This document shows positions 1 through 13,327 of a DNA stretch of 64,000 bases, piece by piece. The first letter of the stretch is position 1; each line of letters begins with the position of its first letter. A program made the position numbers and the translations under genes. Origin of the DNA: Muscardinus avellanarius (lineage: Eukaryota > Chordata > Mammalia > Rodentia > Gliridae); assembly GCA_963383645.1 (NCBI GenBank), contig OY726560.1:84664593-84728592 (forward strand), given 5' to 3'. Under the pieces are notes generated by a model. That model was not told the origin of the DNA. It was given only the letters and a program-made list of their open reading frames with translations, and searched no databases.

Positions 1-394
1 CACTTTTGATGTTTGCTTTACCCTCCAAAAGTTATCTAACTAGTCATTTTATGATATATTCTATGCTAATCAATATGCTTATTCTGGTTTTGGGGGGGGT
101 GAAGAGTGTATTTTCAGGGAGGCAGTTGTGGCTATACATGCTTGTGTGCCTAGAACCATGTCTTCAACCTGTATCTTTTCAGCACAGCATTGACCCTGAA
201 GCAGTGCACCAGGCAACACAAAGATGCGGAATACCTAGAAATTATGGGTACTGCACATCTTTAGTATGCCTGCACACACAGAGCAATTTGAAGTATACTA
301 GTTCATTATTTCTACTATAAACCTAATTTAAATCTCTCCAGCTTGCTATGCTTTCTTTACCAGTATTCCTTTTTACATAATCTTCTGTCCAGCG

Positions 395-573
395 GGGCAG
401 GGGTTGGAGAGATAGTGGGATTGAACACAGATTTTCTACCTCTGAGCTATATACCTTTAGCCTGTTTTATTTTGATACAGAGTCTCACTAAGTTGCTGAG
501 GCTGGCCTTCAACCTTCTGTGTCCTCCTATTTCAGCCTTCCAAGTACTGTGCAGTCTTGTGCCATCACACTAG
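395..573 (-). mobile_element. B1-dID-type SINE (diverged)
   Basis: Sets the pattern for all SINE entries. In the + sense the element starts GCCGGGCATGGTGGC, has a B box (GGTTCGAAGCC), ends the B1 half at AGACCCTGTTTCAAAATAAA, and continues as an ID half (GTAGCTCAGAGGTAGAATGC, GGTTCCATCCC) with an A-rich tail. Here it is read on the minus strand and decayed. Confidence 0.7.
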
Positions 574-582
574 GCTCCTTAC

Positions 583-1037
583 TTTTTTTTTTTTTTTTTT
601 TTTTTTGTGGGCACCAGGGATGAAACCCAGGGGTATTGTACCTCCAAGCTACACCACCAGCCCTATTTTAGTCTTTATTTATTTTATTTTTTATTTTTTT
701 GCAGGTCTGAGGATGGAACCCAGGGGCATTCAACCTCCTAGCTACACTCCCCTATTTTTTATTCTTTATTTTGAAAACAGGTCTCAGTGAGTTGCAGAAG
801 GCCTCACTAAGTAGCTGAGGCTGCCCGCGAACCGCGATCCTCCAGTCTCAGCCTCACAAATGCTGGGATTACAAGTGTGCACCATCACGCCCTCCTCTAG
901 TCTTTTTATTTTTGAAACAATATCTCACTGAGTTGCAAAGGGTCTGGCTAAGTAACTTAGGCTGTCAGTGAACCATAATCCTCCAGTCTCTGCCTCCCAA
1001 TTGCTGGGATTACAAGCGTGTGCCAACGTACTGGGCT
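583..1037 (-). mobile_element. Nested pair of SINEs
   Basis: The outer element is 583-665 plus 896-1037; the inner, also minus, is ~675-892, inserted in the A-rich linker of the outer one. The duplication TAGTCTTT is visible on both sides. Confidence 0.8.
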
Positions 1038-1067
1038 CCTAATAGTCTTTTAAAAAACAAAATTTTA

Positions 1068-1228
1068 TCCAGGCATAGTGATACACACTTGTAATCTCAG
1101 TGCTTGGGAGGCTGGGACAGGAGGATCACATTCAGCCTCCAAAAGTTAGTGAGATCCTGTTTCAAAATAAAAAATAAAGTCGAACTGGAGGTAGAATGTC
1201 CTTGGAGTTCAATACCCAGAAACAAAAT
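1068..1228 (+). mobile_element. SINE with internal deletion
   Basis: CCAGGCATAGTGATACACAC to CAATACCCAGAAAC; the region after the B box is shortened. Confidence 0.75.
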
Positions 1229-2700
1229 TCAAAACCTTTACTGTTCATTATCTTTCTTTCCCCCTCTTACCCAGCCTTTTACAATGCTCTGCTTTGATTA
1301 CCTGATCCTTTTGCTCATAACAGTTTCAGTTCACCTTAAAGCTATAGGGATAATTCTTAAAGGAAGATATTAACTGAAAAGGATTATTTCTATGCCTTAC
1401 TTAGTCCTAGTTTTATCCAGAATTCTCAGTATTAGTAAACTCCTGTTTGTATTCTGGTTTCTCCTTAACATTTACATTTATGCTCCCTAACAGTTTTCTA
1501 GCCCTACTGTAGATTGTAAGTTGAATATCTGCCTCTCCTCCAGCCTCAAAACATAAACTATGAAAATAAATCCTTTGTCCTTTTAACTAATTTGTTAGGG
1601 ATTTGAGAGTCGCCCCCATTCCACCCTGCTTATAAAGTCTCAACTTTGATAAGACGTAGCTTGTCTGAAGCTATGTATTTATGTTTGGTCATTTAAAACT
1701 ATCCCTTAAGATAATTTAAGTATCAAGGTTGAGGTAAATTTTATTAATAAATTTGGAACTTGAACAGAATCTCAATTTTCTGTATGATTATCGGTTGCTA
1801 TAGTATTGCACACTTATATTTGTTTTATTAGGAAATTACATAGTGAAGAGCAAATGCTTTAAATATACTGCTTGTAAAGTGCATTCTGATTGTGAAAATA
1901 TTAAAATTTCATTTAAAATCTAAATACATACTGAAATCAATGAGTTAAACGATGACTGAAGGAATTTGGGGATTCTTAACAACTCCTTATCTTTTTGTAG
2001 CTTATGTTAACACTTTCCAGGGGGTCGTTTACTTCATGGGCAGACTTTCTAATACAAAAGATTATTAGATTGAAGTAAATAAAGGAGTAATTTTCAGATA
2101 TCAGAAGCTAAAGCACTCCTTCACCTGTTTGATCTTTTTGTGCTCACCTTATCTTTTCAGCTCTTGTACTTTGTCAGCAAGCCCTTCCTACCTGAGTAGC
2201 AAGTTTTGACAAAAGATGGGTTCAGAAATATGTAGGACTTGCTTTGTAAACTCAGGTTCAGTTTTGGCTCTATGTTGTTTATTCATTAGCTAGCAAAATG
2301 AACCAAAATCTATTTTATGGAGGTTAAAACCTATTTAATATACTGAGTTTATATTTCTTTTTCCCTCAGTAGCCATATAAATTGCAGCTATAGAAATAGC
2401 AAAACTGAAAATTCAAGATGATCTCTTAATAGGTACATAGAATTTTATATAACCCAGTAAAGCAGCAGATGGTGTTGAATTTTTCTGATATTATCAGCCA
2501 TGTTAATGTCAGATGGTGTATAATTCATATTAAACTTTTTATTTCTGTTAACTTTGTAGTCATAAAGGTAGAAGATTCAGAATATCTTTCTTGATATACA
2601 AAGGTTTGTAGAAGATGAATAGCCTAAATATGGTATTTGATACACTTGTGATTGCATCTGTAATTTTTAAAAATTTTTAATACATTATTCAATTTTTAAG
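1229..2700 (+). other. RB1CC1 intron, unique AT-rich DNA
   Basis: No repeat, RNA gene or exon recognised between the SINE at 1228 and the first exon; the exon is preceded by a weak polypyrimidine tract. Confidence 0.7.
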
Positions 2701-2866
2701 TTCTACCATTGAATCTACTAGAGAAGATTCTTTAAGCTTAGTTGCTGAACTCCAAGAGAAGCTTCAGGAAGAAAAAGCTAAGTTTCTAGAACAACTTGAA
2801 GAACAAGAAAAGAGAAAGAATGAAGAAATGCAAAATGTTCGAACATCTTTGATTGCTGAGCAGCAA
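2701..2866 (+). CDS. RB1CC1: RB1CC1 coding exon (coiled coil, ~res. 1275-1329)
   Basis: The acceptor is TTTTTAAG at 2693-2700 and the donor CAA|GTATGT at 2867. The exon opens with one base completing a split codon, then encodes STIESTREDSLSLVAELQEK and more Glu/Lys-rich heptads ending SLIAEQQ. It ends on a codon boundary. Confidence 0.95.
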
Positions 2867-3808
2867 GTATGTGCTTCTATCCCCATTTCTAAATGAGTAG
2901 ACATAAACAGACAAATCAAATTTCTTTTCATAGATGACGGTTTCTTATATTTTTATGTAATTTCCCTTACATTGATCCTGTTAGTATTTATTAAATATCA
3001 TCATGATAAAGGCATGAATATTTTAAAAATTTTATAACAATAATATGTCATATGACAAGCCAAGGAAAGATAGTATTAAGAAAGAAAAGTAGCCAGTCGT
3101 TTTATGTAAGAAGTAACAGCTGTGTTTTTAATAATCCATTTTCTGTGGATTCCTTTGTATGATTCATGTTACATAGAATTGATACCTCTATATCTTGTAC
3201 TCTCTGTGCTCTTTTGTGAGCACATACTCAATTTCAGATTTTTTTAATGAATTAGGGGATAAATCAACTGATAGGAACAAAAATTATCAAATAGACAACT
3301 ATTGAGTTTTCACGTTTTAAAACTGAGAGATATTTTCTAAGGTACCTTCCAATTTTTATAGTGATAGTATAACCTTGTTCTATATGGGTAATTTATGAGT
3401 TGGGCCCATTTGTTTTTTATGTTAATTAGCGCTTCTTTCTGGCATACCCACCATAAATTCTGATAACCATCCTAAAATCCCATTTCATTTAATGAATATG
3501 TTAGATTTATCTTTAAAAATACTGAATTTTCCAGACATGCATGGTATTGCACACCTGTAATCCCAGTACTTTGGAGACTGAGACAAGAAGGATCTTGGGT
3601 TTGAGGCCAGCCTCAACAACTTAGTGAGATGCTGTTTCAAAATAAAAATTGGACTGGGATTATATTTCTGAGGTAGAATACCCCAGAGTTCAGTCCTCAA
3701 TGCCACACACAAAAAGGAAAACATCTAAAGATACCAAATTATTTTTTTAACTCCCTATTGCTTCCTAATAGTATTAGTGCTATTATTTATTCATTCAAGA
3801 ACCAAACA

Positions 3809-3841
<33 letters not shown>

Positions 3842-6800
3842 GGTGGTACTGGGGTTCCTGGAAGCCCTTCTACCTCTGGGCTACACTCCCAGACCTATTT
3901 TTATATTTTTATTTAGAAACAGGGTATCCTAAGCCAGCGCGCGCGGCTGGCTTCGAACCTGCGCGATCCTTCTGTCTCCGCCTCCCAAGCGCGGGGATTA
4001 CAAGCGTGCGCCACCACGCCCGGCCCAAACAGCCCTTAAAGTTTGGGAATTAGAAATGCTAGGCAGATAGGGAGAATCAATTTAGATTATTTCATCATTC
4101 ATCTGTTACTCTTTATGATTCAAATCTTTTTAATGAAATATTTGAAAATTCTAGTCTTCTCTGTAAAAGAAACTTAAGATTACCAGCTCTTTCATTAAAT
4201 CCATCCAAGCAGCTGGATATATGAACCTCAGTAAGAAAGTATGTAAAAGTTGGGGAGTAATGAGGCTAACTAAAAAAGAAGTCAGTGGCCATTGCAGATA
4301 TCCAGAACACAGCCTATCAAGACTTAGATTAAGATAAAAGGTCATTCAGAAGCAGGAAGATCACTCAAACAAGAAAAGAAAAGAAAAAGTGATGTCTGTG
4401 ACAGCATTCTGAATTGTATCATTTTACTTCTTTCCCGAGATTTCAGAATCTTTTCCTCTGACAATAAATATTTAGACAATAATGAGAAAATAGAATTTGC
4501 TCTCAAGATATTAAATTGGAAACAAGAAAATATAACCTTTACCAGAATACATAACATTTTTACTTAAAATTACACATTTGTGAATCTTTCACACATACAG
4601 TTGTACCATAGAAAAGAATATCTGAAAGTTTGTTTTCTTAGCTTTAGTTGCTAAGTATATACAGAAAACTTAAATTCTCTGTTTCAGACAAATTTTAATA
4701 CTGTTTTAACAAGAGAGAAAATGAGAAAAGAAAACATCATCAGTGATCTTAGTGACAAGTTGAAAAGTACGATGCAGCAGCAAGAACGGGATAAAGGTTA
4801 GTGCTGTTGTGTAACAACACAAAAGTATTCACCTGGACTTTTTCGTTCTCATTAAGTAATGTTTATTTTAATTTGGGGATCTTTCAGATTTGATAGAGTC
4901 ACTTTCTGAAGATCGAGCTCGTTTGCTTGAGGAAAAGAAAAAGCTTGAAGAAGAAGTTAGTAAGTTGCGTAGCAGCAGTTTTGTTCCTTCACCATATGTA
5001 GCCGCGGCCCCAGAACTTTATGGAGCTTGTGCTCCTGAGCTCCCAGGTGAGGCAGATCGATTGGCCCTGGAAACAGCAGATGAAGGAAGAGTGGATTCAG
5101 CAATGGAGACAAGCATGATGTCTGTCCAGTAAGTATTATCTGTCTTCTCCTGTGTCATTTAAGGCTTTTTAAATCAGGAGTACCATTCTGCAAGTTACAC
5201 AACTCTGAAGGAAGGAAATACTTTTAAAATCACTGATTATCCACAGCCTTTAGTAAGTAATTAAAAAAAGTTAAGGCTTAAACAGATCAAGAGAACGTGG
5301 TGATTGGAATGAGAGAACCTCAAGAAAGAAAAAGGTACTTAGACATGCAATCTGCCTACAGGAGAGGCAGCTAAAGCTATAGCAGGATAATACAGAAAGG
5401 GGTAATGTGATAGGCAGAAAGGCAAGGCGAGTAGGCTTCAAGCATTTCAAAAGCAAAAGGTGGAAATTTTATTTTTAGAGAGAGTATATTTCACCAAAAA
5501 CTGATTAGTGTTTAACATGTAGGTGTTTTCTAGAATGTAGCCCTAACTTTTTTTTAATAAAATAATAGTAGAATGTAAACTTTGAAGACCCATAGTTAGG
5601 TTAGGACACTTCTATCAAAAAAAAAAAAAAATAGTGGAGTAAGTGAGCAATAAAGCAGTAAAAATAATGCAGTTTAAATGTAATCCAACAATTTATGAAA
5701 TTATACATCAAATCACAGTGGAAGTCCCCAAATTCTAAATAGTGACATAAAATAAAAATTAGAAGTTTATATATCTTAGCTGGGTGTGGTGGTGCACAGC
5801 TGTAAACCCAGTACTTGTGAGGCTGAGATTGGAAGATCGCAGGTTCAAGGCCAACCTGAGCAACTTAGTGAGATTTGTTCCCAAATTAAAAAATAAAAAA
5901 TAAAAAGAACTGACCAGGTAGCTCAGAGGTAGAACACTCCTGGTATAAAAAATAGCCAGCCAAATTTTATGTATCTGTAAATTTTAATGCCTACTTGCAT
6001 AGATACAGATACATAGGTATTGATTGCTACTTGTAGATTTTATATTTAGTATTGATATAAATTATTATTCAGAACTAAAATCTATTGAAAACATAAAATC
6101 AAAGTGGTATTACAGGAGAACTATATATGTAGCCTTCATTTTGGGGGGGTGGTACTGGGGGTGGGACCTGGGGGTTTCTACCTTCGGGCTATATTCCCAG
6201 AACTATTTTTATATTTTTTTGGAAACAGGATCTCACTAAGTTTAAGTAGCTGAGGCTGGCTTTGAACCTGTGTGATCCTACTGTCTCTGCCTCCCAAGCG
6301 CGGGGATTACAAGCATGAGCCACCATGCCTGGTGCCTTCATTACATTTATTTCAAAAATGAATTCACTCATGTAAGAAGAGTGATTCTTAATATGTGGAA
6401 AAATATAAAAGTTGAAGAAATTTTATTAAGTGTATGTTAAAAGTTTTGCTTGTCATTTCAAAAGTTTTGTAGATACCGGTCAGAACAGACAATATTGAAA
6501 CATGTTCTAACTTAATACAGGCTACTTTTAAAACATTTGTACAAGCCCTTAAATTTTTAAAGTGATCTGTATTAACACTTCAATTTCTGAAATCTTACTC
6601 AGAAAAATAAAATTCAGAATTTTAAAATTTCTCTCAATTTTAGAGAAAATGTTCATATGCTGTCTGAAGAAAAACAGAGGATAATGCTCTTGGAACGAGT
6701 AAGTAAATTCTGTGAAGCACCATTTTGAAAGTTCACTTTGGAAGATCATTAAGTAAACTTTATCTGAAGTATACAGTAGGCTATATGTGTTTAAAAGTTA

Positions 6801-9800
6801 AATTTTTTGTGCTTAATTTGTTTTTGTGGTTTATGTTTTGAGAAGCCATAATTTTAATCTTAAGTGGCTTAACAATTGGCAGTGGTATTTCAGGTCTCAT
6901 GTGTCATACTTCCCAAAGAATTGGGTCTGTGTAAAAGAAAAAGATGGGTAGCTTTTATAAAATAAATGTATGAAATAATGGTTTCATGTAAAATTAATTT
7001 ACATATTTACTAAAGATTAATTGAAACAGTTAAGAGGAAATTGGCAGTAAGAGGCTTCCCTCTAATTTTGTACAAAATTGTACATATATTTGACAAATTC
7101 TATTCAGTGACTAGCTTCATTTCTTAGGCCTTTAAGGTCTTCAACAATTTTTGTGCTCTATATGAGCTTAACTGTGTGATTTAAAAACCCAGAATCAAAA
7201 TTGTACAAGTTTTGTTCAAATACAGCATTTGCTCTTTAATAAAAGTTGTATGATTACCCATCTTACAATCATCAGTGATGTTTGAGCAGGGCGTGGTGGC
7301 ACACACTTGTAACCCCAGCATTTGGGAGTCTGAGACAGGTGGATTGCAGCTGAGGAACAGCCTCAGATACTTAGGCCCTTTACAACTCAGTGAGACCCTG
7401 TTTCAAAATAAAGAATAAGTTTCATCTCCAGTACTGCAAAAAAAAAAAAAAAAGAATCACCAGAGATGTTTGTTGTAAATGCTAGTTCCTTTAGTTCCTT
7501 CTCTTAGATGAGCCTTCGAGGACAGGGTTCATATATTTACCAGATGTTTAAAGATTCCTCAGCTAAAGCATATCTACATTTAGAAAATGGTGGCTTAGGC
7601 AAATATACCTAAAATTGTTTTCATTCTCAGTAAAACACTAAATAATTAACACTGTTGGGAAGTGTTCCTGAAAAATAATGTCCCCATTAACCTTTCATAA
7701 GAAAACCAAAGTTTGATTGAAAGTAAAACTTTCTGACAATCATTCAGTTTAGATTTATTTGAGTAGCAGATACAAAGATAAACCATGGGCCTCTTTTTTT
7801 CTACCTGTAGACATTACAGCTAAAAGAAGAAGAAAATAAGCGGTTAAATCAAAGACTGGTAAGTTTTGGGGGGAGAAGGGGACAGTTTTAACATTTTTAA
7901 GCTTTTATATTTCTGTACCCCAAAATAATAAATAAAAGATTATGCTTTAATTTACTTCTAGTAGTGTTCATTAAGCAACGTTGATCATTGATTTTCACAG
8001 TAATGAAGTCATGTCAGGAGTTGTCATCTGAGTGTAGTGATTGTAGATTCACACTTTTTTGGTTTAAAAATAAATATCTCGCCGGGCATGGTGGCGCACT
8101 TCTGTAATCCCCGTGCTTGGGAGGCTAAGACAGGAGGATCACACAGGTTCAAAACCAGCGTCACTGGCTTAAGAGACCCTGTTTCCAAATAAAACATAAA
8201 ATAGGTCTGGGAGTGTAGCCTGGAGGTAGAAGGGTTCCATCCCCAATACCACAACCAAAGGGGGAAAAAAAAATCGCTTGGTAGAATTAAGTCTAGAACT
8301 AACCAAGTGAACTACATTCTTAAGGTGCTTCAAAAAATTAAGAAAATAATAGTATTTGATTCTTAAGACAAAATTCTTAGGATTCCATAATTATTTGTAT
8401 TGTAACCTTAGTAATGATTAATTCAGTCATAAAATTAAAAAATTAGTTATGTTTCACAAGCCCTTTGAATATTAACATGTTCACTCTCCCAGGGATACAT
8501 AATTTTAATGCATTATATCCTATTTATGAATATTACCTTTTTTGTATTTTTATTTCTTTGTGTATGTGTGCATTTCTAGAGATTGAACCCAGGAGCAATT
8601 AACATTTCTACCACTGAGTTTCATACCCTTTTTATTTTTTATTTTGAAACACGGTATGGCTAAGTTATCTCAGGCTGTCATCAAACCTATCATCCTCCTT
8701 TCCCAGTCTCCCAAGTATACTTCTGAGACTACAGGCTTGCACTACCACATCCAAATGAATCTTATCTTTTAAGGGGAAATGTCTGAAAGACAAAAGTCCT
8801 TGTTTGGTCTTCACATTAACCATGGCTGTTCTTTAACCCATGATGATCTTAACCAGTTATTTCAGTGGTCTGGTTTACAGTGGATCATTCATTCATTCAT
8901 TTTAATAAGGCACAGTGGCTTCATGTTTTTTTTAATTAAAATAATTACAGTTTCTATAAGAAAATAGAAACAGTTTAAGGCTTCTTTTTAGTATTTTTTA
9001 AAAAGTTTTGAGAGATGTTCTTCACAATTTGGGGAGGGGGGTGGTACTGAGATTGGAACCCAGAGGTTTTCTACCTCCAGGCTATACTCCCAGACCTATT
9101 ATATTTTATTTGGAAACAGGGTCTCACTAAGTTGCTGAGAGCCTTACTAAGTAGCTGAGGCTGGCTTCAAACCTGTGTGATCTTTCTGTCTCAGCCTCCC
9201 AAGTGTGGGGATTACAAGCATGCACCATAATGGCTTCATAATTGTTTTCTAAATATAGTGATATATGTGCTTGTTTTCTTATGTCTCAACTTGAAGAAAA
9301 GTTACATATTCTATAGTGTACTTGTCAATGATTACTTTTTCAAAAGGACTTTGAAGAGCCTGGTGTGGTGACACACACCTGTAATCACAGTATCTGGGAG
9401 GCTAAGATTGGAGAATTGCTGCTTCAAGGACAGTCTCACCAAGTAGTGAATCTCTCATCAACTTAGCAAGACCCTATTTTAAAATAAAAATAAAATCAGT
9501 CTGAGGGTGTACCTCAGAGGTAGAATGCCCGTGGGTTCAGTCCGCAGTAACGCACACACACATTTTAAAGAACCAAGAAAATATATGCTCTGTTTATCAG
9601 GAATTGAGTCATTTTTCTCATGCTTTGTTACAACTAAATTTGTATACTATAAAGGCTTCCACATACTTTTGTTTTTGTGGTACTGCAGGTTGAGCCCAGG
9701 GTTATTCCACCTCTGAGATACAACCCCAGCCCTACCTTATTTTTATTTAAAACAGGGTCTTGGTAGGTTGATGTTCCACGTGTTTCTGAATGAATAAATT

Positions 9801-12800
9801 TTGCCTCTCAGATTCACATTCAAAGGGATGATGATATAAATTGCACTTTCACACAGACATACAATTCCGTCGACAGGTTTTCTCCAAATCTTTTTACCCT
9901 TTTTACAGTAAATATTTGAAACACTTAAACTTTTTTAAAGCTTCAGTAAATTTGAAGATGATGTTAAAAATTTCCAATCTTCATTGCCAAGATATAAGTC
10001 TTTTTTGGGGGTGGTGGTACTGGAGTTCCTGGAAGCCCTTCTACCTCCGGGCTACACTCCCAGACCTATTTTATTTTATTTTTTTATTTATTTGGAAACA
10101 GGGTCTCTTAAGCCAGCGAGGCTGACTACCTACCTGCGCGATCCTCCTGTCTCCGCCTCCCAAGCGCGGGGATTACAAGCATGCACCACCACACCTGGCA
10201 AGATAGAAGTCATTTTTCCGATTAGATTTAATTAAATTGCTTTACACTGTTAGACCCTTTTAGCCATTTGTTACTGTTTAAGTCGCTCTTTTTAAATACT
10301 TATTGAGACCTTACATTGTACCAATTAATTTATGGAAAAGAATGGAGAAGATTAAGACAATCAAAATTATATCAGACAGACAAAAGAACCATATCTGTCC
10401 TTGGTTTCTGTAGCTGTACATTGGGGCAACTTTACTTAGGAAAGAAAGGCACTCTTGCAACCTCTTTAGGACCCTAGGACTTAGAACTCATGGCCCAGAT
10501 ATCACAAGAGGATGTTAATAAATGGACAAAAACCTCATTGAAAGAGCAGTCCCAGCTGAAATATGGTAATTGAAAATCCATTAGCAAGTATTTTCATCTT
10601 TAGGAGCTGAAATGGATGGCTACCACTTCTCTTACTATTTGCTAATTGCTTACAGTAGTAACTTAATCTCAGGAATTGACATGAAGAAAAGGAAGTTTCT
10701 AACACTCAGCGTTGTGTTCCTGCCCCATTTCAACCAGGGTAGAATCAGAGATTCATGAGAAGATATTTAAGAGTATTTTTGGATTTGTTTCATTTTTGTT
10801 TTTCCAAAAGAAAGATTTATTTTCAAATTCTTACTCAAGTTTCTGATTCTTTCTCCATAATGTAAATGATTCTAAAATCAGTTTTTAATCCAACCAAAAT
10901 TTGATAAAATAGCAACATAAGTAAAAATGTAGGTAAGATTGTCTAATAAAACTAATTGTTGAAATAAATTGTGATTGAACACAAGCATTACCTAAGTTTG
11001 GACTTTGGAGGCTGGAACATAGGCTGGAATATACAATATTGAAAGAAATGTTTGCAGTAAGTGCATGGGGTGCTCTGTGTGTATAGGGTTCACAAACTGG
11101 ATTTTTTTCCCTTTCATTTTAGATGTCTCAGAGCATGTCTTCAGTATCTTCAAGGCATTCTGAAAAGATAGCAATTAGAGAGTAAGTATTTAACTTTAGA
11201 CTTTGTTTAAAATGTTTGTATAATTGAATTATTATTATGTTTTAGTCCAAATAATCATCCAGGTCCATATTCATTGAACTGAGTGCTTTGTACTCAACGG
11301 CAAGGAAAGAGTATGGAAAAGCAAGGTCTTGCCAGATTATTAATTATTATTACACCAGAACCATTAGGATTACATCCCCAGTCATTCCTGTTCCAGCATT
11401 GTCATTCTCACCAATACTCTAGATGGCTTTTTGACTCTATTAACATTTCAGCTATTGCCACCTCTTCAGTCTCATTTATCTAATTAGTCTTTTTCATTTT
11501 AGTTTGGAGGGGTCTTGATTTTAATTTTGTTTCCCTTTTTTTTGAAGTGCTGCAGATTCATAATATACTATAAAGTTTATGAGTTCAATAATAGTGTTTT
11601 GGTTTTTTGTTTTTGGTGGCACTGGGGTTCCTGGAAACCCTTCTACCTCTGGGCTATACTCCCAGACCTATTTTTATACTTTATTTGGAAACAGGGTCTC
11701 TTAAGCCAGCGCGGCTGGCTTCGAACCTGTGTGATCCTCCTGTCTCCGCCTCCCAAGTGCAGGGATTACAAGCTTGCTTGCGCCACCGTGCCTGGCGCAA
11801 GTTTTTTGTTTTTGTTTTGTTTTGTTTTGTTTTGTTGGCAGTACTGGGGGTGAAACCCAGGGGCATTCTACCTCAGAGTGACATCCCCAGCCATATATAT
11901 ATTTTTTTTTTTTCTAATTTTGAAACAGGGTGTCACTCAGTTGCGAAGGACCTCGTTTAGTAGCTGAGGCTGTCTGCGAACCGCAATCCTCAGGTCTCAG
12001 CCTCACAAATGCTAGGATTACAAGCATACACCACCATGCCCAGCTAATAGTTTTTTTTTTTTTAACTATATCAGAGTAATAATTCTTTTACTTGGGAATT
12101 GTGGAATAATAAAGAAAAGCATTGATATCAGCTCATAAATAATGGCCTCATAGCTGATAGCACCAATGCAGAAATTACTGAACTAAATTTTCTTTTCCTT
12201 TCCTGTTTTTTGTTTTGTTTTGTTTTTTGTGGTACCTGGGATGGAAAACAAGGACATTCTTCCTCCATGTCCTATTTTTTTTTTTATTAATTATTTTGAA
12301 ACAGGGTCTTACTAAGTTGCCGAAGGCCTAAGTTGCTAAGGCTGGCCTCAAACTTGGAATCCTCCTGTCTCAGCCTCAAGATCCTTTATCTTTCTAGGAA
12401 TAGGTCTGTTGACCAAATTTTGGTTGTTATATATTTGTGGTTCTTAACATCATTTGAATTTTATCTTCTTTAGGTTATTTGAAAAAGAACAGTATCTGTC
12501 TTTACAAGTTTAATCACTGGGTTGTTAGTTTTAGATTTATTGAAGAGAGAAACCACTTTAATTTGTAGTCTTTTTAGAGAGAGAGAGGTGTTTTTTCTTT
12601 TTTGGTGATACTGGGGGTGGAACCCAGGGGCTTTCTACCTCTGGGCTATACTCCCAGACCTTTTTTCTATTTTATTTGGAAACAGGGTCTCACTAAGTAG
12701 CTGAGGCTGGCTTTGAACCTGTGGGATCCTCCTGTTTCAGCCTCCCAAGCACAGGGATTACAAGCGTGCACCACCACGCCCAGCTAGAGAGAAAGGCTTT

Positions 12801-13284
12801 TAATTAACTGCCTCAGAGAGGTCATGTTTCCTCTTTTAATGTATGAGCTCTGGACATTTAAACAATGTTGTCTCATCATCATGGGAATAAGTGTGAGAAA
12901 ATCAGTTAATGAATAAAAAGTTGCCATCCTTTAAAAGCATCCTAGCTGATTTTGATGATTTATTCAGTGTAGGACCAACTAAACTACATGATTTTGATAA
13001 ATTAAAAAATCTGAGATTAAATTTCAAGACTTATTAATGTTTTGATCTAGAGTTTAAAAAGACTTAAAAGAGATACCACTAAGCATACAGGCAGTCAATT
13101 GTACCTATGTTTCTCCTCATTCTGTTCTTTCAGACCTGTGTCTTGGATGTATTTAGGTCTAATGAAGGACCTGGACTTAGCTCAATTGCTTTTCCTTTCA
13201 AATTGAGGAATGCTGTACTTTTGGAAGCTGGAGCAACAGGATCTAGCTCTTTGATGCTCACTAGAAATTAGATATCTTTCTTTC

Positions 13285-13327
<43 letters not shown>

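Noticed and set aside
10280..10340. L2-like fragment
   Set aside because: Only about 20 bases resemble the consensus, which could be chance.
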